Part shown: one piece after another, positions 1 through 6,650 of the stretch
Position numbering within the stretch: position 1 is the first letter of the stretch
Layout: each line of letters opens with the position of its first letter
Assembly (NCBI GenBank): GCA_003141795.1
Contig: PLNO01000147.1
Span: forward strand, 373-9,648
Direction: 5' to 3'
Origin: Spirochaetaceae bacterium
Lineage (GTDB): Bacteria > Spirochaetota > Spirochaetia > SZUA-6 > Fen-1364
DNA: 9,276 bases
Notes under the pieces: generated by a model
Databases searched by the model: none
Seen by the model: only the letters and a program-made list of their open reading frames with translations
Told to the model about the DNA's origin: nothing
Made by a program: the position numbers and the translations under genes

Positions 1-2
1 AC

Positions 3-911
3 CACGGCCTCATCAAACTGGCCTTCGTGTTCGCGTTCATCGGCTTCGGCGTGAAGATCGCCATGGTCCCGATGCATACGTGGCTGCCCGACGCGCATTC
101 CCAGGCGCCCAGCGGGATCAGCGCGATGCTCTCCGGTGTCGTCATCGAGACGGGGCTGGTGGCACTTCTGCGCGCACTGTCGGCGGTGGCGGGCATCACC
201 TCCGCCTGGGGCGCGATCCTTCTCGGCTTCGGCGCGGTGAACATGATCGTGGGCAACCTGCTCGCCCTGCGTCAGACGCAGGTCAAGAGGCTCCTCGCCT
301 TTTCCAGCATCACGCACGTGGGGTACATGCTCCTCGGCCTGGGGTTTGCCATCACCTGGGGTCAGCTCGAAGGGGCGCAGGGCAGCGTATTCCACCTCCT
401 CACGCACGCGGCAATGAAGGGGCTCGCGTTTCTCGCGGCAGGAAGCCTGCTCTTCGCGCTGCGGCTCGCCCGCGGCGATACAGGGGCTCTGGAGGCTGCC
501 GATCTTGCCGGCGCTGCGCGCCGCTATCCCGTGACCGCTTTCGCGCTGAGCGTCGCGCTGCTCAGCCTCGGGGGCCTCCCCCCGCTCGGGGGGTTCATGT
601 CGAAATGGCAGATCTTCGCCGCAGGCGCGCGGACGGGAAGCCCCGTCGCCCTGGCGCTCGTCGTTTTTGCGGTGCTCAACAGTCTGCTCTCCCTGGCATA
701 CTACACGCCGCTTGTGAGCATGATGTACCGTGGCACGCCGTCGCCGGCGGTGATCGCGGGGGCACGCGTTCCCCTCGGCATGACGGTGCCCCTGCTACTG
801 CTCGTCGTGGTGGTAGTGGCATTCGGTGTGTGGCCTACGCTTGCCAGCGGCCTTACCGTACCGGCGGGCAATGTGGTGCTCGCGATATTTTCGCGGCAGG
901 GAGGGTTGTGA
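3..911 (+). CDS. Antiporter-like ion-translocating membrane subunit of a group 4 hydrogenase (MrpD/NuoN/MbhH-like), 5' end outside window
   Basis: This is the C-terminal ~302 residues of a polytopic membrane protein; the frame is open from the window edge, so the start is missing. It belongs to the proton-conducting transporter family shared by complex I (NuoL/M/N), Mrp antiporters (MrpA/D) and membrane-bound hydrogenases (MbhH, HyfB/F). Visible family signatures are the segment VPMHTWLPDAHSQAPS, the lysine/histidine channel motif HLLTHAAMKGLAFLAAG, and LSLGGLPPLGGFMSKW near the C-terminal third, which matches the MrpD/NuoN pattern of a G(L/V)PP..GF.SKW loop. Most of the chain is hydrophobic helices. 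By family knowledge it would move H+ or Na+ across the membrane, driven by the hydrogenase reaction. It stops one base before the next gene's start codon, so the two are surely co-transcribed. Whether it is closer to MrpD or NuoN cannot be settled without the N-terminus. Confidence 0.9.
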   Translation, partial: HGLIKLAFVFAFIGFGVKIAMVPMHTWLPDAHSQAPSGISAMLSGVVIETGLVALLRALSAVAGITSAWGAILLGFGAVNMIVGNLLALRQTQVKRLLAFSSITHVGYMLLGLGFAITWGQLEGAQGSVFHLLTHAAMKGLAFLAAGSLLFALRLARGDTGALEAADLAGAARRYPVTAFALSVALLSLGGLPPLGGFMSKWQIFAAGARTGSPVALALVVFAVLNSLLSLAYYTPLVSMMYRGTPSPAVIAGARVPLGMTVPLLLLVVVVVAFGVWPTLASGLTVPAGNVVLAIFSRQGGL

Positions 912-912
912 G

Positions 913-1224
913 GTGCCGTATATCCTCTCGCCTCCGATTGCATTCGCGGTGTACGCCCTGCTCGTGGTGATCCTGTTCGTGGCCTCTTCCGCTGTCGCCG
1001 CGCGGGGCACCCCGAACGACAGCAAGACGAGCTCCTACAGCAGCGGAGAGAAGGCCCAGGGGGGCATGGCGACCCCCGGGTACCGCCCGTTCTTCATGGT
1101 GGCCTTCTTCTTCGCGATCCTTCACCTCGGCGTGCTGGTCGTGGGAAGCGGGGGATTCACCCTGGTCACGGGCGTCTACATCCTGGGGCTCATCTTCTCT
1201 CTCGTTGCTCTGGCGCTCGGTTGA
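913..1224 (+). CDS. Small NuoA/MbhI-like membrane subunit of the hydrogenase
   Basis: A 103-residue membrane protein. The GTG start at 913 is chosen because AGGGAGGG lies at 898-905, seven bases upstream, and the previous gene ends at 911; the longer reading from 826 would run deep into that gene. Three hydrophobic segments are visible at about residues 8-28, 58-77 and 80-101. A polar loop with YSSGEKAQGG between the first and second resembles the Y-x-C-G-E loop of NuoA. This topology and the position just before the NuoB-like gene fit the NuoA-like subunit of complex I or the MbhI position of membrane-bound hydrogenases. It would help join the hydrogenase module to the ion-pumping arm. The second helix lacks the acidic residues found in NuoA helices. 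The similarity is weak, so the exact family is uncertain. Confidence 0.75.
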   Translation: MPYILSPPIAFAVYALLVVILFVASSAVAARGTPNDSKTSSYSSGEKAQGGMATPGYRPFFMVAFFFAILHLGVLVVGSGGFTLVTGVYILGLIFSLVALALG

Positions 1225-1242
1225 GCGGAAAGGGGCGCGCAC

Positions 1243-1770
1243 ATGAGGCGACTGCAGGAAATGCTCGATTCCACGGCGCTGTGGTCGCGCATCAATTCCC
1301 CCTGGCTCGTGCATTTCAACAGCGGCTCCTGCAACGGCTGCGACATCGAGATCCTCGCCACGCTCGCCCCCCGCTATGACCTGGAGCGCTTCGGCGTGAA
1401 GCTTGAAGGATCCCCCCGACACGCCGACGTCCTGATCTGCACGGGACCGGTGACCCGTCTGGCACGGGACAGGCTTTTACGGACGTGGGAGCAGATGCCC
1501 GTTCCCAAGTTCGTGATCGCTGTGGGGTCGTGCAGCATCACGGGCGGCGCGTTCCACGGCTGCTACAATATCGTCGGAGACATCGGCGACGTGATTCCCG
1601 TGGACGTCTACGTGCCCGGCTGCCCACCGCGGCCCGAAGCGATAATCGACGGCGTCGTCCAGCTTCTGACGAAGCTGAAAGCTTCTGCCCCTGCGCGTGC
1701 TCGTACGCACGGGCCGGCGCGCGAGCCGGATGGCCAGCCCGCGCCAGAGAGCGGGGGAGGCGAGCCATGA
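1243..1770 (+). CDS. [NiFe] hydrogenase small subunit, NuoB/HycG/MbhJ-like, one [4Fe-4S] cluster
   Basis: A 175-residue iron-sulfur protein of the NuoB/hydrogenase small-subunit family. It passes electrons to the NiFe centre in the large subunit. Likely ligands of the proximal [4Fe-4S] cluster are C30 and C33 in GSCNGCDIE, C97 in VGSCSITGG and C127 in VPGCPPRPE. The CxxC pair is the hydrogenase form; complex I NuoB has two adjacent cysteines there. C66 and C107 are extra. The last ~28 residues (from about 148) are rich in Ala, Pro, Arg and Gly and look like a disordered tail. The ATG at 1243 is preceded by AAAGGGG. The stop overlaps the start of the large-subunit gene by ATGA, so translation of the two electron-transfer subunits is probably coupled. 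Confidence 0.93.
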   Translation: MRRLQEMLDSTALWSRINSPWLVHFNSGSCNGCDIEILATLAPRYDLERFGVKLEGSPRHADVLICTGPVTRLARDRLLRTWEQMPVPKFVIAVGSCSITGGAFHGCYNIVGDIGDVIPVDVYVPGCPPRPEAIIDGVVQLLTKLKASAPARARTHGPAREPDGQPAPESGGGEP

Positions 1771-3452
1771 GCGCAGAATCAGCGTTCGACGTCATTCTGG
1801 AGAGCGTCCGCCCGTGGGTTTCCGGGAGTCCGGTGGCTGCCGGAAACCGCCTCGATATGGAGACAGGCGCCGATCGTCTCGTTCCCGCGGTCACCGCCCT
1901 GACGGGGCTGAAGTGGGGATACCTCTCGGCCATCACCGGGCTGGATTCAGGACCGGCCTCCGACGGGCACATCGAAATCCTCTACCACTTCTGCAGGGGG
2001 GCTTCGGTTGCGACGCTGCGTGTAAAGATCCCGCGCGATTCTCCGGAGGTGCCGAGCATCGGCGCGGTCGTGCCGCCTGCCTACCTGTACGAAAGGGAGC
2101 TCGCGGAGACGATGGGGGTGAGGGTAGCGGGGCTTCCGGAGAGGGGAAGGCAGTGGCTCTCTGACGACTGGCCGGAGAACGTGTACCCGCTGCGGAAAGA
2201 TTTCACGATGGAATCGGCAGATGCGCCCGGTCCCGTTGCCCCTCTGGTCGGAAGCAGCGACCCTCCCGGCACCTTCATCATCCCGATCGGTCCTCAACAC
2301 CCCGCACTGAAGGAGCCCGGGCACTTCGAACTCGCCGTGGACGGTGAGATCGTCACGCACGCGAGCATCCGCCTGGGCTACGTGCACAGGGGCATCGAGA
2401 AGGGTGCGGAGGATCGCTCGTGGGTCCACAACATCTACCTCATGGAACGGATCTGCGGGATCTGCTCGCACATCCATGCCACCGCGTACGTGCTGGGCGT
2501 GGAATCCCTCGCCGGGGTCGCTGTTCCCCCGCGCGCCCAGGCCGTTCGGACGGTGTTTTGCGAGATGGAGAGGATCCACAGCCACCTGCTGTGGCTGGGA
2601 GTGGCCGCGCACCAGGCCGGGTTCGAGACCCTCTTCATGTACAGCTGGAGGGACCGTGAGACGATCATGGATCTGCTGGAGGAGATGTCCGGCAACAGGG
2701 TGAACTATTCGGTGAACCTCCTTGGCGGGGTGAAGAACGACATCGACGGCGCGGCCGCAGATTCGGTGCGCCGCGGGCTCGACTACCTCGAGCGCCGCAC
2801 CAGGCACTACCTGAAGATCGTGACCTCCGATGAGAGCTTCCTCCGCCGCACGCGCGGGGTGGGTGCGATCACCGCGGAACAGGCGGACCTTCTCGGGACT
2901 GTCGGTCCCACCGCCCGCGCATCCGGAGTATCGCGCGACCTTCGCGTCGAGGCTCCCTACCTCTCGTACCCGGATTTTCCCGTCAGGCCGGTGCTGGACA
3001 CGCGGTGCGACCTGGAAGCCCGTTTCGTCGTGCGGATCAATGAGCTGTTCGAATCGTACCGCCTGGTGCGGGAAATCCTCGGCCGGCTGCCGGCGGGGGA
3101 CCTCGCGACAGCCGCTCCCCGCAAGGTGCCGGAAGGGGAGGTCATCAGCAGGGTGGAAGCTCCGCGCGGCGAGCTGTTCTACTACCTGCGCAGCACGGGC
3201 GGCGTGAAACCGGACCGGGTGAAGGTGCGCACGCCCAGCCTCTGCAACTGGGCGGCGATCCTCAGCGTCGCGGTCGGGCACAAGCTTGCCGACATCCCCA
3301 TGATCATGGTGGGCATCGATCCCTGCTTCTCGTGCTCTGACCGCATGATCACCGTGCGTCGTCGTGGAAGCGGACGGACTTCGACCGACCAGTGGTCGTG
3401 GGAGGACCTGCGGCAGTATGGCATCGACTACTATGCGGCAGGCCGCGTATGA
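1767..3452 (+). CDS. Group 4 [NiFe] hydrogenase large subunit fused to an N-terminal NuoC-like domain (HycE-like)
   Basis: A 561-residue protein, close in length to E. coli HycE. Residues ~1-146 are a NuoC-like (30-kDa subunit) domain; residues ~165-561 are a NuoD-like catalytic domain. Both nickel-binding pairs are present: C230 and C233 in ERICGICSHIH, and C520 and C523 in DPCFSCSDR. Complex I NuoD lacks these, so H2 production or uptake at a NiFe(CN)2CO site is expected. A 35-residue tail follows R526. In HycE a similar tail is cut off by the protease HycI after nickel insertion, so maturation by a HycI-like enzyme is inferred; no maturation gene is in this window. The ATG at 1767 overlaps the upstream stop and has GGGGGAGG at 1753-1760. 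A longer frame reading from 1485 is rejected because it runs through the small-subunit gene. Confidence 0.94.
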   Translation: MSAESAFDVILESVRPWVSGSPVAAGNRLDMETGADRLVPAVTALTGLKWGYLSAITGLDSGPASDGHIEILYHFCRGASVATLRVKIPRDSPEVPSIGAVVPPAYLYERELAETMGVRVAGLPERGRQWLSDDWPENVYPLRKDFTMESADAPGPVAPLVGSSDPPGTFIIPIGPQHPALKEPGHFELAVDGEIVTHASIRLGYVHRGIEKGAEDRSWVHNIYLMERICGICSHIHATAYVLGVESLAGVAVPPRAQAVRTVFCEMERIHSHLLWLGVAAHQAGFETLFMYSWRDRETIMDLLEEMSGNRVNYSVNLLGGVKNDIDGAAADSVRRGLDYLERRTRHYLKIVTSDESFLRRTRGVGAITAEQADLLGTVGPTARASGVSRDLRVEAPYLSYPDFPVRPVLDTRCDLEARFVVRINELFESYRLVREILGRLPAGDLATAAPRKVPEGEVISRVEAPRGELFYYLRSTGGVKPDRVKVRTPSLCNWAAILSVAVGHKLADIPMIMVGIDPCFSCSDRMITVRRRGSGRTSTDQWSWEDLRQYGIDYYAAGRV

Positions 3453-4381
3453 GCGTCGCCCTCGCGCTCCTCTCGCTCGTCATTTTTCCCGGGGGGCTCT
3501 TCGTGATCCTCGGCAGTCTCGTCTACGAGTACGCGAACAGGAAGCTGGTGGCGCGGTTTCAGAACAGGGTGGGGCCGCGATGGTTCCAGCCCTTCGCCGA
3601 CCTCGTGAAGCTCCTGGTGAAGGAGGAAATCGTCCCTGTTGGAGTCAACCGCGGCCTCTTCAACGGTCTGCCCATCGCGGCGCTCGCCGCGGCGCTCACG
3701 GCCGCCCTCTACGTGCCGATGGCCGGGCTCGCACCGTCGTGGGGCTTCCGCGGGGACCTCGTGGTGACCGTGTATCTCCTTATGATGATGACGCTGTGCA
3801 TCGGGCTTGCAGGTGCCAACACCCAGGACAGGTTCTCCCTCATCGGCTCCACGCGGGCGCTGACGCAGCTCTTCTCCTACGAGGCGCCATTCCTGCTCGC
3901 GCTCCTGGGCCCCTCCATCGCCGCGGGTACCTGGCGGATCTCGGAGGTCAACGGCTACGCGCGCGAGCACCTGTGGATGATCGTCACGCAGCCTCTGGGG
4001 TTCGTCGTGGCTCTGGTCGGCTTGATGGGCAAGCTCGAGCTGCCGCCGTTCGATGCGCCGGAGGCGGAAACGGAGATCGTCTCAGGCGCGCTCACCGAGT
4101 ACAGCGGAAGGGGCCTTGCGTTCTTCCGTCTGGGTCGTGACGTGGAGCTCCTCGTCGGGCTCACGCTCATCTCCGCCTTCTATCTCGGGGGGTTGGGCAA
4201 TCCGCTGCACTTCATCCTGAAGACGCTCGGTTTGCTCTTCGTGACCGCGGCCCTCCAGTCCCTCTTCGCGCGGCTACGCATCGATCAGACCGTGGGTCTG
4301 TGGTGGCGCGTGGGCGCCGTGCTCGCGCTCGTTCAGTTCCTCGTCCTCATCGTCCTCAGGATCGCGGGGGTCCGCCTGTGA
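3449..4381 (+). CDS. NuoH/HycD/MbhM-like membrane anchor subunit of the hydrogenase
   Basis: A 310-residue polytopic membrane protein of the complex I subunit 1 family. It anchors the hydrogenase module to the membrane and links redox chemistry to ion movement. Family motifs are FQNRVGPRWFQPFADLVKLL near residues 35-55, and LELPPFDAPEAETEIVSG followed by LTEYSG near residues 195-220; the last two are the acidic cytoplasmic loop of NuoH. About eight hydrophobic segments can be seen, and the length is typical of hydrogenase-type homologues. The ATG at 3449 overlaps the large-subunit stop (ATGA) and has GGCAGG at 3437-3442. A GTG further upstream at 3392 is unlikely because the residues it adds do not resemble the family. 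The stop overlaps the ferredoxin gene's start. Confidence 0.94.
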   Translation: MSVALALLSLVIFPGGLFVILGSLVYEYANRKLVARFQNRVGPRWFQPFADLVKLLVKEEIVPVGVNRGLFNGLPIAALAAALTAALYVPMAGLAPSWGFRGDLVVTVYLLMMMTLCIGLAGANTQDRFSLIGSTRALTQLFSYEAPFLLALLGPSIAAGTWRISEVNGYAREHLWMIVTQPLGFVVALVGLMGKLELPPFDAPEAETEIVSGALTEYSGRGLAFFRLGRDVELLVGLTLISAFYLGGLGNPLHFILKTLGLLFVTAALQSLFARLRIDQTVGLWWRVGAVLALVQFLVLIVLRIAGVRL

Positions 4382-4782
4382 AAATGAAGATCGCCTCGAT
4401 GTTGAACGACGTGTTCGTCTCCCTGTTCAAGCGGCCGTTTACCGAGCTGTACCCCTATGCGGTGAAGCCCGCGCCCGTACGTCTGCGCGGCAAGCTCCTC
4501 TGGGCGGAGGAGAAGTGCAAGGGCTGCATGCTCTGCGTGCGCGATTGTCCGGCGAAAGCGATCGAGATCGAGATCGCCGACAGGGCGGCGCGGGAATACG
4601 TGTTCCGCTACCGGCTCGACCGCTGCATCTATTGCGCCCAGTGCGTGGCAAGCTGCAAGGAAGGGGCTTTATCCATGTCCAGCTCGCTCTACCACCTGGC
4701 GTCGACGGACAGGGGCACTTTTACCGAGGTCTACAGGTCCAGGGGAACCGGTGTCTGCAAAGAGGAGGAGGCTGGGGATTGA
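4378..4782 (+). CDS. 2[4Fe-4S] ferredoxin-type electron-input subunit, NuoI/HycF/MbhN-like
   Basis: A 134-residue iron-sulfur protein with two complete C-x2-C-x2-C-x3-C motifs: C47, C50, C53, C57 in CKGCMLCVRDCP, and C83, C86, C89, C93 in CIYCAQCVASC. These should hold two [4Fe-4S] clusters carrying electrons from a soluble donor, probably reduced ferredoxin, to the small subunit. It is the last subunit in the set, in the same relative place as mbhN or nuoI after nuoH. The GTG at 4378 is preferred: it overlaps the upstream TGA (GTGA) and has a G-run at 4366-4370. The ATG at 4384 would give 132 residues and cannot be excluded. Its stop overlaps a TTG start for the next gene. One more cysteine, C127, is near the C-terminus. 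Confidence 0.92.
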   Translation: MKMKIASMLNDVFVSLFKRPFTELYPYAVKPAPVRLRGKLLWAEEKCKGCMLCVRDCPAKAIEIEIADRAAREYVFRYRLDRCIYCAQCVASCKEGALSMSSSLYHLASTDRGTFTEVYRSRGTGVCKEEEAGD

Positions 4783-5582
4783 GCGCCGGGGCGAACGAGC
4801 GGATGCCCGTGCTCTTTCTGGGGCACGGCAGCCCCATGAACGCAATTGAAGACAACGAGTTCTCCCGTGGGTGGAAAGAGATCGCCCGAGAGATCCCCCG
4901 GCCCTCGGCGATCCTCTGCATCTCCGCCCACTGGGAGACGCCGGGCTCGCTCGTGACCGGCCTGGATGCGCCCCCGACGATCCACGACTTCAGCGGCTTC
5001 CCGCGGGAGCTTTTCGAGGTCGAGTACCCCGCGCCCGGCAGCGCGTGGCTCGCACGGGAAACGATCGCGGCGGTGAAGAGAGTCGCAATAGGGATCGACC
5101 GCGAGTGGGGTTTCGATCACGGGTGCTGGAGCGTGCTTCGGCAGATGTACCCGAAGGCCGACATCCCGGTGGTCCAGCTCAGCCTCGACACGACGAAGCC
5201 GGCGCGCTTTCACTACAAGCTCGCAGTGGAGCTCTCGCCGCTCAGGAACAGAGGCGTTCTCATCGTTGCAAGCGGCAACATCGTGCACAATCTCGGCCTG
5301 GCAGCGGTGCCGAAGAGCGGCTGCTCCAGCACGCCCTTCGGGCTCCCCTGGGCGCTGGAGGCCAGCGCGCTTTTCAAGTCGCTCATCGACTCCGACGCGT
5401 ACGACGCGCTCATCGACTTTCCGTCGTTGGGCAGCGCCGTGCAGCTCGCCGTGCCGACACCCGAGCACTATCTGCCTCTCCTGTACGCGCTTGCACTCAA
5501 AAGCCCCGATGAATCGATCGATTATTTCAACGACGAGGTGGTGGCGGGGTCTCTCATGATGACGTCTCTGGTTGTGCAATAG
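4779..5582 (+). CDS. ygiD: YgiD-type class III extradiol ring-cleavage dioxygenase (4,5-DOPA dioxygenase family)
   Basis: A 267-residue LigB-superfamily protein. Its best-known relative, E. coli YgiD, opens the ring of L-DOPA at the 4,5 position using O2 and a metal held by histidines. Matching motifs are RMPVLFLGHGSPMN (H16), CISAHWET (H51), DHGCWSVL (H114), ASGNIVHNL (H170) and PTPEHYLPLLYA (H230); H16, H51 and H170 are the likely metal ligands. A TTG start at 4779 is chosen because AGGAGGAG ends at 4770 and the codon overlaps the ferredoxin stop. The ATG at 4803 gives 259 residues and begins right at the conserved MPVLFLGHGS. The overlap implies coupled translation with the hydrogenase operon, though the chemistry has no obvious link. 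The true substrate is unknown; bacterial YgiD proteins may act on catechols other than DOPA. Confidence 0.9.
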   Translation: MSAGANERMPVLFLGHGSPMNAIEDNEFSRGWKEIAREIPRPSAILCISAHWETPGSLVTGLDAPPTIHDFSGFPRELFEVEYPAPGSAWLARETIAAVKRVAIGIDREWGFDHGCWSVLRQMYPKADIPVVQLSLDTTKPARFHYKLAVELSPLRNRGVLIVASGNIVHNLGLAAVPKSGCSSTPFGLPWALEASALFKSLIDSDAYDALIDFPSLGSAVQLAVPTPEHYLPLLYALALKSPDESIDYFNDEVVAGSLMMTSLVVQ

Positions 5583-5603
5583 GAATGCGGGCGCGGGAAG
5601 AAG

Positions 5604-5642
5604 AAAATCGGGCTGGGCGGGCGTCAACCGCCGACCCCTTGC
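5604..5642 (-). repeat. tRNA-Pro 3'-half fragment, copy 1 (candidate attachment-site remnant)
   Basis: These 39 bases match 9102-9140 of the intact tRNA-Pro region at 35 of 39 positions with no gaps, in the same orientation as the tRNA (minus strand). It covers the T-run after the tRNA end, the discriminator base, the 3' acceptor strand, the whole T-arm, the variable loop and the 3' anticodon strand. All four mismatches lie in the 7-nt T-loop (5621-5627); the acceptor strand and the T-stem (5616-5620 with 5628-5632) are unchanged. Similarity stops right after 5642. It starts 21 bases after the ygiD stop. It is best read as a remnant of the tRNA 3' end left by integration, an inference without an integrase in view. 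Confidence 0.85.
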
Positions 5643-5716
5643 TCTGTATCGAATATTCGCCGTTATCATGACCTAACAAGCGGTACGGAGCCCGGGATAG
5701 ATCGTCATCATCGGAC

Positions 5717-5745
5717 TTGACAGCAGTCACGACATCGACAAACAT
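5717..5745 (+). promoter_or_regulatory. Possible weak sigma70 promoter for the lumazine-synthase-like gene
   Basis: A perfect TTGACA at 5717-5722 is followed, after 17 bases, by AAACAT at 5740-5745, which matches only three of six -10 positions. If used, it would give a leader of roughly 165 bases containing the hairpin at 5851-5867. The -10 is poor, so this is tentative. Confidence 0.25.
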
Positions 5746-5850
5746 CTGTTCGTCTGGCGTTGCCGGACAAGAATCGACTGAGAGCTATCGCCGATGGGGC
5801 TTCGGCGGGCACCCGGCGCCAGTCTTGGAGCATTCGTGGGAAGTCTCGCC

Positions 5851-5867
5851 GTCAGCCCCGGGCTGAC
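5851..5867 (+). repeat. Short perfect inverted repeat in the leader of the lumazine-synthase-like gene
   Basis: GTCAGCCC and GGGCTGAC form an 8-bp perfect inverted repeat around one base, about 50 bases before the ATG at 5916. As RNA it would fold as a 7-bp stem with a 3-base loop. No T-run follows, so it is not a standard intrinsic terminator. It may be a small leader hairpin or chance. Confidence 0.45.
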
Positions 5868-5915
5868 AGTTCCTTCAGTTTATTCGCACAGTCGTGCCGC
5901 GAGAAAGGAACCAGT

Positions 5916-6386
5916 ATGAGTCGTTCACAGGTACGTTTGGGCCTTGTCATCTCCAATTACTATTCGGGTTTTCAACAGATGTTGGATGCTGCGAAAGACG
6001 AAGCAACAAAACAGGGCGCCACAGTGTCCATTGTCTCGGAAGTGCCGGGCTGCTACGATATGCCCCTGCCGGTGAAGAAGATTCTCCAACGCAAGGACGT
6101 GGACGCGGTAGTGGCCCTTGGAGTGATCCTGCCGGTTCCCCATAAGACCAAAGACGGCGGTTCTCCTACAGAGGAGATCACGGTCTGGGACGAGACGATC
6201 GCCAACGGCACGATCGATCGTCTGGATGCGCTCTCGGTGGAGTTCGAAAAGCCGGTCGTCAAGGAATTGATCGGCCCCGGATTTCCCGTGGGCATGGTCA
6301 AAGATCGCGTTGAGCGCTATGCGCGGGCAGGGGTGCAGTGCGCGGTGGCCATGGTGAAAGAGATGGAACGCATCAGCAAGGCATAG
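5916..6386 (+). CDS. 6,7-dimethyl-8-ribityllumazine synthase-like protein (RibH family, divergent)
   Basis: A 156-residue protein, the usual RibH length. RibH makes the riboflavin precursor from a ribitylaminouracil and dihydroxybutanone phosphate in large icosahedral or pentameric assemblies. Family features are VISNYYSGF (residues 11-19), EVPGCYDMPLPVKKIL (42-57), DAVVALGVIL (63-72), FEKPV (110-114) and RYARAGVQCAVAMVKEM near the end. It looks closest to the shorter archaeal-type RibH. The loop after GVIL is changed: it reads PVPHKTKDGGSPTEEITV and lacks the usual TxH-D/F-E catalytic histidine pattern, though H76 lies nearby. AAAGGAA at 5904-5910 supports the ATG at 5916. No other riboflavin gene is next to it. 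It may be a lumazine synthase with a shifted active site or a paralogue with another role. Confidence 0.8.
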   Translation: MSRSQVRLGLVISNYYSGFQQMLDAAKDEATKQGATVSIVSEVPGCYDMPLPVKKILQRKDVDAVVALGVILPVPHKTKDGGSPTEEITVWDETIANGTIDRLDALSVEFEKPVVKELIGPGFPVGMVKDRVERYARAGVQCAVAMVKEMERISKA

Positions 6387-6472
6387 CTCGATAGGATTTG
6401 TGCCGTGGTGCGGACCCCTGGAGCACGACAGGGCGGCGTGGTTGCTGTCCGATGAGTCCGGGGGTCATCAGT

Positions 6473-6518
6473 AAAAAATCGGGCTTTGGCGGATGTGGAC
6501 CGCCGACCCCTTGCACCC
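6473..6518 (-). repeat. tRNA-Pro 3'-half fragment, copy 2 (candidate attachment-site remnant)
   Basis: This stretch aligns with about 9100-9144 of the intact tRNA-Pro region in the same orientation. It has the T-run, discriminator, 3' acceptor strand, T-arm, variable loop, 3' anticodon stem and the first bases of the anticodon loop, including the GGG anticodon complement. Differences are one base change plus one inserted base at the end of the acceptor strand (6486-6487) and three changes in the T-loop (6493-6499). The T-stem (6488-6492 with 6500-6504) is intact. It extends further into the anticodon loop than copy 1. It cannot fold as a tRNA because the 5' half is absent. Confidence 0.85.
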
Positions 6519-6621
6519 GAATCACATAACACCTGTCAGCCTCAGTGACGGGCCTCGCCGTGCGCTACGCTCAGACAGGCGTACTGACCCTGCCACAGGA
6601 TGCCGAAAAGCGAAACCCGCC

Positions 6622-6650
6622 TTGACAGCTTGTCGGCTGCCTGTTATTAT
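6622..6650 (+). promoter_or_regulatory. Strong sigma70 promoter of the tetR-oxidoreductase operon
   Basis: TTGACA at 6622-6627 is separated by exactly 17 bases from TATTAT at 6645-6650, a near-consensus sigma70 promoter. Transcription should start near 6657, giving a leader of about 33 bases before the ATG at 6690. The -10 box lies inside the palindrome at 6640-6681, so a repressor bound there would block RNA polymerase. Confidence 0.8.

Larger units (their letters stand above)
5583..5915 (+). other. Intergenic region between ygiD and the lumazine-synthase-like gene
   Basis: This 333-base stretch holds a degenerate tRNA-Pro 3'-half copy at 5604-5642, a possible TTGACA -35 box at 5717-5722, and a short hairpin at 5851-5867. 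I see no convincing coding sequence. The frame upstream of the ATG at 5916 stays open from 5760 but its residues do not look like any protein family. No FMN riboswitch core is recognisable despite the RibH-like gene downstream. Confidence 0.6.

Noticed and set aside
1947..3281. Minus-strand open frame of about 444 codons opposite the hydrogenase large subunit.
   Set aside because: It lies entirely opposite a gene with clear catalytic motifs and its translation looks like low-complexity, His/Arg-rich shadow sequence.
5760..5915. Upstream in-frame extension of the lumazine-synthase-like protein and a possible FMN riboswitch.
   Set aside because: The extra residues resemble no family and lack a good start signal, while AAAGGAA directly precedes the ATG at 5916. 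The conserved FMN riboswitch blocks are not present.
6448..6470. GATGAGTCCG followed by a possible stem, resembling the hammerhead ribozyme core CUGAUGAGUCCG.
   Set aside because: The essential U of CUGAUGA is missing (CCGATGA here) and no GAAA-type second core strand follows, so the match is partial and likely chance.
5604..6518. Reading the tRNA fragments as CRISPR-like or ordinary intergenic repeats.
   Set aside because: Only two partial copies exist, about 870 bases apart, with genes between, and both match the tRNA 3' half with its acceptor and T-arm boundaries, which fits tRNA-end duplication better.
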